DNA of 64,000 nucleotides from DASQYE01 sp035940775. Lineage in GTDB: Bacteria > Acidobacteriota > Blastocatellia > Pyrinomonadales > Pyrinomonadaceae. The notes beneath the pieces are model-generated. The model made no database searches, was not told the origin of the DNA, and worked only from the letters and a program-made list of their open reading frames with translations. Below, one piece after another: positions 1 to 8,304 of the stretch. Position 1 is the stretch's first letter. Each line of letters starts with the position of its first letter. The DNA lies in assembly GCA_035940775.1 (NCBI GenBank), contig DASZEN010000056.1, positions 1 to 64,000 on the forward strand. The letters run 5' to 3'. The position numbers and the translations under genes were made by a program.

Positions 1-809
1 CCGCTTCCGCCGCCAAAGCCTCCGCCGCTCCAACCGCTCGAGCCACGGCCTCCGCTATTCAAAAGCGAGCCCAGAAGTAGCATGTTCAGGCATCCGCCGC
101 CGCCGCCACCGCCTCGGCCTCGGCTGGCTAACAAAAAGACCACGATGATGAGAATGATAAAGAACATAGTACACCCCGACGTGCCGCCCCTTCTGTTGCC
201 TGTGCCCCTGCTCGGCTGTTGACCCGTCCGGCGATAAGCATAGCTTCGATCCAGGCCCTCGACGCTAAAGCCGCGCTTCTCGGCAAGCGTCGCAAGGAAA
301 GCCTGAACGGTGTCCATCACGCCCTTGTTATAATCGCCCGCTCTGAATGCCGGAACCAGATAGCGACGTTGAATTTCTCCGACCACGCTATCGGGCAGGT
401 CGCCTTCCAGATGCCTGCTGACCTGCGTGTAGTACTTACGATCCTGCACGGCAATTAGCAACAGCAAGCCGCCCTTCTCGCCAAGCCCTATGCCCCAGCC
501 GCGCATCACCGCCAGCGAATAGTCGAAAATATCACGCCCGCCCGTCGTATTGACCGTGACGACGCCCATCTCCATATTGGCCGTCTTATCCTCGCTCAGG
601 TTCTTGAGCATGTCTTCGAGCCGCTGCTTCGTAGCCGCGTCGAGGACGTTGGCCGTATCGACGACCGGCGTCGGCGGGTTCGGCATCGGAACCGGCGATT
701 CCGTTGTTTGCGCAGCGCAAGGCTCGGCAGCCCACGAAAGCAGACAGGCGAGTGCCAGCGCGGCCAGAACGACGAATGTGCGATGTTTTAGAATCAAGGC
801 TGCAATCAT
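1..809 (-). CDS. TPM-domain (YgcG-like) membrane-associated protein, 3' end outside window
   Basis: Leftward reading frame open from an ATG at 809 to the window edge, so the C-terminus is missing. The first ~35 residues form a signal peptide (hydrophobic VVLAALALACLLSWA then AEPCAAQ). A TPM domain follows (about residues 45-165), with PPTPVVDTANVLD near its start, MGVVTVN, and GWGIGLGEKGGLLLLIA, the hallmarks of this family. A transmembrane stretch (TMFFIILIIVVFLLA) comes next, then a glycine-rich tail (GRGGGGGGGCL, SGGGFGGGS). TPM proteins are periplasmic domains anchored by one helix; some have been linked to photosystem II repair or phosphatase activity, but the substrate here is unknown. 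It lies 98 bp downstream of the ZIP transporter gene and could be co-transcribed with it. Confidence 0.85.
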   Translation of the reverse strand, partial: MIAALILKHRTFVVLAALALACLLSWAAEPCAAQTTESPVPMPNPPTPVVDTANVLDAATKQRLEDMLKNLSEDKTANMEMGVVTVNTTGGRDIFDYSLAVMRGWGIGLGEKGGLLLLIAVQDRKYYTQVSRHLEGDLPDSVVGEIQRRYLVPAFRAGDYNKGVMDTVQAFLATLAEKRGFSVEGLDRSYAYRRTGQQPSRGTGNRRGGTSGCTMFFIILIIVVFLLASRGRGGGGGGGCLNMLLLGSLLNSGGRGSSGWSGGGFGGGS

Positions 810-907
810 ACCAAGCGAGGCCCACCAGTCCAACCTGCGCCAAGCATTCGGATGAAGATTTCGGGGCACGAGCGCTTGTAATTTCTGCGTCTTTTTTGTG
901 CCAGCTT

Positions 908-1696
908 CTACCCTTCGATCAAACGGTGCAGCAGGTAAAAGAGCGCGACGCCTCCGAAGACGACGACCGAAACCATCGGGTTCTTCTCCTCCTTATGATT
1001 GACTTCGGGGATCAAATCGCTGGCGGCGACATAGAGCGTCACGCCCGCTGAGAACGGCAGGGCGAAAGCGACAGCCGATTCGACGCGTGTGCGTAGCAAC
1101 GCCACGCTCAGCACGCCAGCGAAGGTCGCCGCCCCGATTGCCAGCGTGGCAATCGCGGCCTTGCGCGACGAGCGGCCCGAAGCGAGCATGATCGAAGCGA
1201 CGGTGAATCCTTCGGGGACTTTGTGTAGAAGAATCGCTATAAAGACCAGTATCCCGACCCTGAAATTGACCAGAAACGCAGCCGCGATTGAGACCCCGTC
1301 GAAGAAGGTATGGATCAGCAGCCCTCCGATGGCCGTATAGGCCGCCGACGGGCGCAAGACCGATTCCGGATGCGTCTCTTCGCCGAAGTGAAAGTGGGGA
1401 GCGATGGTATGCTCGAAAAGCTGTATCAGTAGATAACCGCCCAGAAGCAGCGCCATCGCTCCTGAAACGGCCGCGGCTGCCGCCTCGCCCCTGAGCCCGT
1501 CCGTCCAGATGCTAACCGTTTCGGGAAGGATTTCAATGAAGATCGCCGCCAGCATAAAGCCCGCGCCTAAGGCGACCAGGTATTTGAGAAAACGGTCGTC
1601 CAGGCGGCGCAGGCCCGATGAAGCAAGCAATAGTCCGCCGAAAAGATTAGCCAGCGCCGCCAATGCGCCGAAAAGGAGTAGTCCGCCTAAGCCCAT
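908..1696 (-). CDS. ZIP family divalent metal transporter
   Basis: 262 residues, the usual size for bacterial ZIP (GufA/ZupT-type) permeases, with about eight hydrophobic helices. The metal-binding helices are visible: HTFFDGVSIAAAF around residue 130 and LLHKVPEGFTVASI around residue 158 (the H-K-x-P-E-G motif), with a histidine-containing stretch FEHTIAPHFHFGEETH between helices III and IV. It likely imports zinc or another divalent cation across the inner membrane. Divergent from the mraZ cluster. The start ATG at 1696 gives MGLGGLLLFGALAAL, which enters the first helix directly. Metal specificity cannot be told from sequence. Confidence 0.9.
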   Translation of the reverse strand: MGLGGLLLFGALAALANLFGGLLLASSGLRRLDDRFLKYLVALGAGFMLAAIFIEILPETVSIWTDGLRGEAAAAAVSGAMALLLGGYLLIQLFEHTIAPHFHFGEETHPESVLRPSAAYTAIGGLLIHTFFDGVSIAAAFLVNFRVGILVFIAILLHKVPEGFTVASIMLASGRSSRKAAIATLAIGAATFAGVLSVALLRTRVESAVAFALPFSAGVTLYVAASDLIPEVNHKEEKNPMVSVVVFGGVALFYLLHRLIEG

Positions 1697-2055
1697 CTGG
1701 GTCAGTCTGCACGAGAGCCCGCAAAAGAGTCGGTTAGAGATACCGCCGCACTATACATGATGCTCCTTCGCTTGGCTATGATGACGACCCGCGACCCCTT
1801 CAACCCCGCCCCGCGAAGGCAACGGCGCAGACCCCTCGGGAACTCGAACGCCAGCCGATACACCATATCGTGCTTAAAATTATATGTTTGATACTGTTTT
1901 TTACTCTTGACAGCCCTCGGAGACGGGCGTACTATTCGCCGCGGGGTGGAAAAAAGTGGTCGGAAGTGGGCTTTTATGAGCAGCTTGACTCCGATCATTA
2001 AAGTTTTACTCGAAGTTTTAAGCACCCCACGCCCTGTCCCGTCCGCCGAAGCTCT
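1697..2055. other. Divergent intergenic region between ZIP gene and mraZ
   Basis: 359 bp upstream of both the leftward ZIP gene and the rightward dcw cluster. It is more AT-rich than its neighbours around 1865-1915. It contains the rightward promoter described separately and a weak leftward -10-like element (TATAGT on the minus strand, 1755-1750). A 107-codon open frame on the minus strand here has no protein-like features and crosses the promoter, so I do not call it a gene. Confidence 0.6.
1907..1935 (+). promoter_or_regulatory. Near-consensus sigma70-type promoter of the dcw cluster
   Basis: TTGACA at 1907-1912, a 17-nt spacer, and TACTAT at 1930-1935. The -35 is perfect, the spacing ideal and the -10 five of six. 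Transcription would start near 1942, about 115 nt before the mraZ ATG. MraZ in other bacteria binds repeats just upstream of its own gene; I did not find an obvious triple repeat here. Confidence 0.8.
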
Positions 2056-2496
2056 ATGTTAAGAGGAAATTACACAGCGCGGATCGACACCAAGGGGCGA
2101 TTGAAAGTGCCGACGCCGTTCCGCCGCCTGGTAGAGGAAAAGCACGGGACGGGGCTGTACGTGACGAGCCTGACGGGCGAGAGCGTGCGCATCTACCCGC
2201 TGCCCGAATGGGAGTCTATCGAGCAGCGCCTGTCGCTTCTGCCCTCGATGGACCCGGCGCGGCGCAAGTTCCTTGACAGAACCAACTATTACGGTCAGCA
2301 GACTACTCTGGACGGGCAGGGCCGCGTGCTCATTCACCCGCTGCTCAGAAGGAGCGCGGGCGTCATCGGCGAAGTCGCCGTCCTCGGCTACCTGACATAT
2401 ATAGAGGTCTGGGAGCTGGAAAGATTCCAGCAGCGTCTCCTCTCCGATCCCTTTACGGAGGAGGACGAGTCGGCGATTGCGAGGCTGGGAATTTGA
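2056..2496 (+). CDS. mraZ: Transcriptional regulator MraZ
   Basis: 146 residues, normal for MraZ. Two AbrB-like SpoVT/MraZ repeats are visible: GNYTARIDTKGRLKVPTPFR near the N-terminus and QQTTLDGQGRVLIHPLLRR around residue 80, each with the family D-x-x-G-R motif. In other bacteria MraZ is a DNA-binding ring that controls the dcw cluster by binding its promoter. It is the first gene of the cluster, 82-88 bp before rsmH. The ATG at 2056 is supported by the conserved MLRGNY start. Confidence 0.95.
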   Translation: MLRGNYTARIDTKGRLKVPTPFRRLVEEKHGTGLYVTSLTGESVRIYPLPEWESIEQRLSLLPSMDPARRKFLDRTNYYGQQTTLDGQGRVLIHPLLRRSAGVIGEVAVLGYLTYIEVWELERFQQRLLSDPFTEEDESAIARLGI

Positions 2497-2584
2497 GACG
2501 TGCGGCTCCCTGTCTCTCTGCGGGGCCCGAAGGTTTTAAGAAATTGCGAATCCGGTCTTTGAACGAGATCACGGGGCGGTGGTG

Positions 2585-3565
2585 ATGGCTGCGCTCATGG
2601 GGGGCATGGGCGCGCCCCATCGCCCCGTGCTGCTTCGAGAAACGATTGAATTGCTCAGGCCCGAGCGCGGCGGTCTCTTCGTGGACGCCACGCTCGGGCT
2701 GGGCGGGCACGCACAGGCGATTCTCGAAGCGTCCGAAGAGGCGCGCGTGATCGGCATTGACCGCGACCGCGAGGCGCTGGCGCTCGCAACCGAGCGGCTC
2801 GCGCGATTCGGGCCGCGCTTTCGCACCGTGCACGCAAACTTTCGCGACCTCGCGCGTGTCATGGAGGAGGCGGGCGAAACGGAGGCTATGGGCGTGCTCG
2901 TAGACCTCGGCGTCTCGTCCCTGCAGTTCGACGCGGGTCATAGAGGCTTCAGCTTCCGCCATAATGCGCCGCTGGACATGCGTATGGATGCGGAAGGGGA
3001 TGAAGAGACGGCTGCCGAGCTGCTCGGGCGTCTTCCGGAAGAAGAGATTGCGCGCGTAATTTATGAGTACGGCGAAGAGCGGCGCTCGCGTCGTATCGCC
3101 AAGTGGATCGTCGAGAGGCGCGAGCGTGGCGAGCCCATCAGGACGACCCTTGAACTGGCCGAACTGGTCGCGCGCGCCGTTGGCCCACGCCGCACAGACC
3201 ATATTCATCCCGCGACTCGCACTTTTCAAGCGCTGCGTATCGCCGTCAATCACGAGCTTGAGGGGCTGAGCGGATTCGTCGAAACGGCGGTCGATCTTTT
3301 ACAGGCAGAGGGGCGCTTCGCCGCCATTAGTTTTCACTCGCTCGAAGATCGCATCATCAAGCGAGCTTTGCGCCGTCTCTCAGGACAATGCGAGTGCCCG
3401 CCGCGCGCGCCCGTCTGTTCGTGCGGGGCGCGTCGCACAATTGAAATCCTTACCCGTCGCCCCATCGTTCCGGGTCAGTTGGAAACGGATGAGAATCCGC
3501 GCGCCCGTAGCGCCAAGCTGCGGGCCGCTCGCAAGCTAGACCCCGTCGCAGGGGAAGCGCAATAA
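2585..3565 (+). CDS. rsmH: 16S rRNA (cytosine1402-N4)-methyltransferase RsmH
   Basis: 326 residues from ATG 2585; GTG codons at 2579 and 2582 are alternative starts. The N-terminus APHRPVLLRETIELL and the SAM-binding motif FVDATLGLGGHAQAILE are diagnostic, as are DLGVSSLQFDAGHRGFSF and the C-terminal ISFHSLEDRIIKRAL. It uses S-adenosylmethionine to methylate N4 of C1402 in the ribosomal P site. Its place between mraZ and ftsL is the standard one. Confidence 0.96.
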   Translation: MAALMGGMGAPHRPVLLRETIELLRPERGGLFVDATLGLGGHAQAILEASEEARVIGIDRDREALALATERLARFGPRFRTVHANFRDLARVMEEAGETEAMGVLVDLGVSSLQFDAGHRGFSFRHNAPLDMRMDAEGDEETAAELLGRLPEEEIARVIYEYGEERRSRRIAKWIVERRERGEPIRTTLELAELVARAVGPRRTDHIHPATRTFQALRIAVNHELEGLSGFVETAVDLLQAEGRFAAISFHSLEDRIIKRALRRLSGQCECPPRAPVCSCGARRTIEILTRRPIVPGQLETDENPRARSAKLRAARKLDPVAGEAQ

Positions 3566-3648
3566 AGTTTTGGCATTTTGAAAAACGCACGCGGGCCCTG
3601 GGCTCCTGCTACCTGGTCGCCAGAGAACCGTTCCAGGCTGAGGCTGTA

Positions 3649-4053
3649 ATGAAAAGATTGCCGCTCAATCAACCCAATCATACCGTGCATCGCGAGCGCG
3701 ACCGGGCGGCGCTCGTGCGTCTGGGGCTGCTGCTCATGTGCGGATTCGTGCTCACGTGTGGCTTCGTCCATGCCGCCGGACAACACTTCGCGGCCGTCCG
3801 CTACGGCTACCAGACCGAAGAGCTGCGGCGCGAGCGCGAGCGGCTCCTGGAAGAGCAACGCCGCCTCGTGCTGGCGCGTGAGCAGGCGACGACTCCGGCG
3901 CGGTTGGAGCAGGCCGCGCGCCGGATCGGAATGCAGCAGGCCCAGCCCGGCCAGATCGGCGTGGCCCGTAGCCAGACGGCGGCGACAGGAGCAGCGGGCG
4001 TTCCGCCATCAGCCCCTGCCTTCGTCAATCCGTCGGCCTCGTTTCATCGCTGA
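3649..4053 (+). CDS. ftsL: FtsL-like cell division protein
   Basis: 134 residues with a short basic cytoplasmic N-terminus, one transmembrane helix (VRLGLLLMCGFVLTCGFVHA) and a charged coiled coil (EELRRERERLLEEQRRLVLA), then a conserved-style segment LEQAARRIGMQQAQPGQ that matches the end of FtsL-type proteins. FtsL pairs with FtsB and FtsQ to activate septal wall synthesis. The call rests on topology and position between rsmH and ftsI, because FtsL sequences diverge strongly. The last ~25 residues are Ala/Pro-rich. Confidence 0.8.
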   Translation: MKRLPLNQPNHTVHRERDRAALVRLGLLLMCGFVLTCGFVHAAGQHFAAVRYGYQTEELRRERERLLEEQRRLVLAREQATTPARLEQAARRIGMQQAQPGQIGVARSQTAATGAAGVPPSAPAFVNPSASFHR

Positions 4054-4229
4054 CGGCCCGTGTAAGCGAGTCAGGCTGGCGTCGCGCCTCAAGCACGCCA
4101 TTCGTTCGAGCGCACATTCTCCCCGCGCGCCGGATTTAATTTGCAAGGCATGCCCCCATGCGCGAGCGGTTTGAGGCCAGAAGAGTTCCCCCCGCGCATG
4201 AACCCTAAGAGAAGGCCGAATCATAAAAG

Positions 4230-6299
4230 ATGCGCTCGCGCCTCTACGCTTCATCCAAAGCCCGTCCCGATACCTCGCGCCGCCGCGTGCTGGTCATCGC
4301 TTCCATACTCGTCTTCTGGATGCTGGTCATCGCCGTTCGCATCATCTACTTGCAGACGGCGCAGCACGATTGGCTAAGCGAGCGTGCGCGCGCGCAGCAG
4401 CAGGACGCCATCCCTACGAGCCCTCTGCGCGGGCTCGTGCTGGATCGAGTGGGCCGCGAACTGGCGCGCAGCGTCGATACGGAATCCTTCTTCGTCGTCC
4501 CCGCAGAACTCAATGACATCGACAGAACCTCGTCCCAACTGGCTCCGCTCGTCGGGGTGGACGCGAAAGCTCTTCGAGAGCGTCTGCTCGAAGCGAAGGA
4601 GCGGAATCGAAAGTTCGCCTGGATTGCGCGCAAGCTGGACGTGGAGCAGGCGGCACGGATCAGCGCGCTCAAGCTCGAAGGCGTTCACTCTCTCAAAGAG
4701 CCTAAGCGCCGCTATCCGAACGGACAACTTGCGGCGCACGTGCTCGGCTTCGTCGGTCTGGACGAGGTGGGGCTGGCCGGAGTCGAGCAGGCTTATGACG
4801 AGCGCGTGCGCGGCGAGGCGGGAAGGGTTTTCATCGAAACGGATGCGCGCCGCCGCGCTTACAGCAGCTTTGAGACGGTCGCGCGCCCCGGCCAAACGCT
4901 CGTGCTGACCATAGATCAGCTCATACAGTACAGGACTGAGCAGGCGCTCGCGGGTGCGGTCGAGAGAGCGCACGCCAAGTCCGGAACGGCCATCGTGCTC
5001 GACCCGCACACGGGAGAGATACTAGCGCTCGCGAATGCGCCGACCTTCGATCCGAACGAGGCCCTTTCGGCAACGGCCGAGGCGCGCGCCAACCAAGCGC
5101 TCCAAAATATTTACGAGCCCGGCTCGACCTTCAAGATCGTCGCCTACTCGGCGGCGATAGAAAAGGGGCTGGTCAAGCCGGATGATCGCATCGATTGCCA
5201 GATGGGTTCAATCACGGTGGCCGGGCGCGTCATTCACGATCATCATCCGTTCGGCTCTCTGACGATTGCGGAGGCGCTGGCGAAATCGTCAAACGTGGCG
5301 GCGATAAAGCTCGGCGTGCGGCTTGGTGACGAATCGATGTACGAGCAGATGAAGCGCTTCGGCTTCGGCGCGCGCACGGGCGTAGAGTTGGCCGGAGAGA
5401 CTTCGGGGCTCGTGCGCGCCGTGGCGCGCTGGCAGCCCTCTTCCATCGGCTCGATCGCCATTGGTCAGGAGGTCGGGGTCACGCCTTTGCAGATGGCGGC
5501 CGCCTTCGGCGCGCTCGCCAACGACGGTCTGCGCATCGCGCCTCATCTCGTGCGCGAGATACGCGCGGACGACGGCACAGTTCTCTTTCAAGCGACGCCG
5601 GAACAGCATCGTGTCGTAAGCCTTGAGACGGCGCGCACGTTGCGCGGCATGCTTGAGGGCGTCACCGTCAGCGGCACGGCCAAGCAGGCCCAGCTCAACG
5701 GCTATACGGCGGCGGGCAAGACCGGCACGGCGCAGAAGATAGACCCGGCGACCCGCGCTTATTCAAAGACGAAGTTCATAGGCTCGTTCGTCGGCTTCGC
5801 GCCCGTCGAAAATCCCGCGGTCGTCATCATCGTCGTGATAGACGAACCGCTCGGCGCTTATCACGGCGGCGACGTGGCCGCGCCCGTCTTTCGCGAGATC
5901 GCCGAGCAGGTTTTGCCTGCGCTACAGGTTGCGCCCGATACCGACTTGAGAACAGCGCCGGGCCCGGACCTGATCGCGCAGACTCCGCGCACGGCCGCCG
6001 CCCTGGCCCAACTGCGCGAAGAGCTTGCGCGCGACGAGGAACAGCGCCGCGCGACCTTGCCGCAGGTCGCCGCCGCCAACGGCACGAGCGGCGTCATCTA
6101 TGCGGCTTCGACGCGACGCGCCGTCCTGATGCCTGACCTGCGCGGGCGCAGCGTGAGAGATGCGGCGCGCATCTGCGCGCAGCTCGGCCTGCAATTGGAG
6201 GCGCGCGGCGAGGGCTACGCCGTGGTGCAAAGCCCGGCGGCGGGCGCCGAGGTCGAGTCCGGTCAGGTCGTGCGAATTGATTTCGGCAGAAGCGACTGA
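4230..6299 (+). CDS. ftsI: Septal peptidoglycan transpeptidase FtsI (PBP3) with PASTA domain
   Basis: 689 residues. One N-terminal transmembrane helix (about 19-41), a dimerisation domain, then a class B penicillin-binding transpeptidase domain with all three motifs: S299-T-F-K302, S353-S-N355 and K497-T-G499. A C-terminal PASTA domain (about 633-688) contains MPDLRGRSVRDAARICAQLG and ends VVRIDFG. PASTA is usual in Spo0VD/PBP2x-type proteins and less so in proteobacterial FtsI. It crosslinks septal peptidoglycan with FtsW. An alanine/arginine-rich linker of ~80 residues precedes PASTA. Starts at ATG 4230; the 176-bp gap after ftsL holds no gene. Confidence 0.95.
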   Translation: MRSRLYASSKARPDTSRRRVLVIASILVFWMLVIAVRIIYLQTAQHDWLSERARAQQQDAIPTSPLRGLVLDRVGRELARSVDTESFFVVPAELNDIDRTSSQLAPLVGVDAKALRERLLEAKERNRKFAWIARKLDVEQAARISALKLEGVHSLKEPKRRYPNGQLAAHVLGFVGLDEVGLAGVEQAYDERVRGEAGRVFIETDARRRAYSSFETVARPGQTLVLTIDQLIQYRTEQALAGAVERAHAKSGTAIVLDPHTGEILALANAPTFDPNEALSATAEARANQALQNIYEPGSTFKIVAYSAAIEKGLVKPDDRIDCQMGSITVAGRVIHDHHPFGSLTIAEALAKSSNVAAIKLGVRLGDESMYEQMKRFGFGARTGVELAGETSGLVRAVARWQPSSIGSIAIGQEVGVTPLQMAAAFGALANDGLRIAPHLVREIRADDGTVLFQATPEQHRVVSLETARTLRGMLEGVTVSGTAKQAQLNGYTAAGKTGTAQKIDPATRAYSKTKFIGSFVGFAPVENPAVVIIVVIDEPLGAYHGGDVAAPVFREIAEQVLPALQVAPDTDLRTAPGPDLIAQTPRTAAALAQLREELARDEEQRRATLPQVAAANGTSGVIYAASTRRAVLMPDLRGRSVRDAARICAQLGLQLEARGEGYAVVQSPAAGAEVESGQVVRIDFGRSD

Positions 6300-6724
6300 A
6301 AGGGATTGCGTAACCTGCATCGCGGATTTCGGATCGACGATTGAAATAGCCGCTCCGAAAACAGTGATCGTTAATGGGCAATCCGGAACCGAAAAAAAGA
6401 CTATGTCCCCCAACGACAAACACGGGCGCGCGCCCAACGGAGTGAGAGAGAGAATCGTTGCCTGCCGGAAGCGGTTGCGTCGAGAGCGCGCAGCGCACGG
6501 GGCCGCACAAGAGGGCGGCGAGAGCGAACCGGAGATTGTCGCCACTGCTCCTCGCGTGCGCGCATTTGACAGTCGGCGCGCGACCGAAGATGCTAAGACG
6601 GTCTCAAATAAAGCGGAAGCATCCACAAGCTGGATAGAGCACCGGGCGGTGTTCGGCGGATGACCGCACGCGCCCCGCCCCGCGCGACGCAGGATTCAGC
6701 ACGGAGGAAGAGAAACGTCAAGGC
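6300..6724. other. Spacer between ftsI and murF where murE would be expected
   Basis: 425 bp with no convincing gene. It includes a small inverted repeat (TTTCGGA near 6328 with TCCGAAA near 6355) and an 86-codon ATG frame at 6403-6663 rich in Arg and Ala. That frame continues a longer alternative frame overlapping ftsI and has no recognisable domain; it could be a small gene but I doubt it. No fragment resembling MurE (for example a GTNGKTT P-loop) is present in any frame I could follow. Confidence 0.6.
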
Positions 6725-8227
6725 GTGAATATCAGGACGGCGGCGAACTTAATGGGCGCGACGGCAGAAGCCGTCGGGGCGGAGTTGCTTGATAAGGAGA
6801 TCAAGGACTTTTCGATTGACTCGCGTGGCATTACGGCGGGCGAACTCTTCTTCGCGCTTTCGCAGGAGGATTACGCGCGGGCCGGTTTCAATGGCACCTT
6901 CGTAGACGCGCACCGTTTCATCCCCGAAGCGTTCGAGCGCGGGGCCGTGGCGGCGGTCGCGCGCGCCGAACGCCTCCGGGGCGACCCGCAGTTGGAAGCC
7001 CTTGCGCCGCGTCTGCTGCTGGTCGACGACTGCATCGCCGCCTTGCAGGCGCTCGCGCACAGGGTCTACGAGGCGTGGGCCGGGCCCGTGGTCGCGATTA
7101 CGGGCAGCGCGGGCAAGACGACGACCAAGGATCTGGTGGCGCACCTGCTCGGCGCAAACGGGCGGCGCGTGCTCAAGAGCGAGCGCAACTATAACAACGG
7201 TCTTGGCCTTCCTCTCTCCGTCCTGCAAATGGTGACCGAAGGGAGGAGCCCCGACGAGTTCGACGTGGCCGTGCTGGAGATGGGAATGTCGTCGCCGACC
7301 AACGAGATCGCGCGCCTGTGCCGGATTACGCCGCCCGATATAGGCGTCGAGTTGCTGGTCGCGCCCGTGCATCTGGAATACCTGGGCACGATTGAGGCCA
7401 TCGCTGCGGCGAAGGCCGAACTGATCGAAGGGCTCAAGCCGGGGGGGACGGCCATCCTGAACGCCGATGACGAGCGCGTAATGGCGATGCGCTCTCTGCA
7501 TGAGGGGGGGCGCACGCTCACTTTCGGAATTGAGAAAAGCGCCGATGTCACGGCGACCGAGATCGAGACGGCCGAGCTTGGCCATAGCCGCTTTCTCCTG
7601 CGCACGCCGCTCGGCCAGGCGGAGGCCATGCTGCCCATGCCTGGACGCCATAATCTGATGAACGCTCTGGCGGCGGCGGCCGTCGCGACCTGTTTCGAGA
7701 TGGGGGCCGAAGAGATTGCGCGCGCCTACGCGACGGTCGTTGCGCCGCACATGCGCGGCGAGGTGCTCGATTTCGCGGCCGGGTTTACGGTCGTAGATGA
7801 TTCGTACAACTCCAACCCGCGCTCTCTGTCCCAGATGGTACGCACCGTGGCGGAAGCGAGAGCGAAGGCCGCGCGTCGCATAGTCGTTGCGGGCGAGATG
7901 CTTGAGCTTGGGCCCGAGAGCGCGCCGATGCATGCGGAGGCGGGGCGCGAGATGGCGCGCTGCGGAATCGACGTGGTGTGGGGCGTGCGCGATTTGGCGA
8001 GAGAGATCGTGCGTGGCGCACGCGAGGCGGGCCTGAGCAGCGAGGCGACGCGGTTTTTCGAGTCGGCGGACGAGGCGGCGCGGGCTTTGTTGTCGGAAGT
8101 GCGCGCTGGCGACCTGGTCTTAATCAAGGGGTCGCGCGGCGTGAGAACGGACAAGGTGGTTGCCGCCCTGCGCGATCGTTTCCCGCTGGTCGGCGGTGAC
8201 GAGCGGATCGGAAATGATAAGGGATGA
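6725..8227 (+). CDS. murF: UDP-N-acetylmuramoyl-tripeptide--D-alanyl-D-alanine ligase MurF
   Basis: 500 residues, slightly long for MurF. Features of the Mur ligase fold are in order: N-terminal substrate domain with FSIDSRGITAGELFFAL, ATP-binding AITGSAGKTTTKDLVAHLLG, central RNYNNGLGLPLSVLQM and LEMGMSSPTNEIARL, then C-terminal VVDDSYNSNPRSL. The enzyme adds D-Ala-D-Ala to the UDP-MurNAc tripeptide. Translation starts at GTG 6725 (GTGAATATCAGG). It is 77 bp before mraY. Confidence 0.96.
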   Translation: MNIRTAANLMGATAEAVGAELLDKEIKDFSIDSRGITAGELFFALSQEDYARAGFNGTFVDAHRFIPEAFERGAVAAVARAERLRGDPQLEALAPRLLLVDDCIAALQALAHRVYEAWAGPVVAITGSAGKTTTKDLVAHLLGANGRRVLKSERNYNNGLGLPLSVLQMVTEGRSPDEFDVAVLEMGMSSPTNEIARLCRITPPDIGVELLVAPVHLEYLGTIEAIAAAKAELIEGLKPGGTAILNADDERVMAMRSLHEGGRTLTFGIEKSADVTATEIETAELGHSRFLLRTPLGQAEAMLPMPGRHNLMNALAAAAVATCFEMGAEEIARAYATVVAPHMRGEVLDFAAGFTVVDDSYNSNPRSLSQMVRTVAEARAKAARRIVVAGEMLELGPESAPMHAEAGREMARCGIDVVWGVRDLAREIVRGAREAGLSSEATRFFESADEAARALLSEVRAGDLVLIKGSRGVRTDKVVAALRDRFPLVGGDERIGNDKG

Positions 8228-8304
8228 AGTGAAGGGGCCGTCGGCTTTCACTTCATCATTATCCATCCTTGCGAATTGACGGTTTTTTTTGAAGCGCTGA
8301 AGGC

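Noticed and set aside
1702..2025. 107-codon minus-strand frame upstream of mraZ
   Set aside because: Basic, low-complexity translation with no domain features; it overlaps the near-consensus dcw promoter, and there is no ribosome-binding site.
6160..6663. Rightward frame between ftsI and murF, considered as a murE remnant
   Set aside because: The first third is ftsI read in another frame and the rest has no Mur ligase motif. At most an 86-codon small ORF from 6403 could exist.
6749..7933. 394-codon antisense frame inside murF, and similar long antisense frames in pdxA, valS and murC
   Set aside because: Typical of high-GC coding DNA: Arg/His-rich translations, no motifs, and fully inside well-supported genes.
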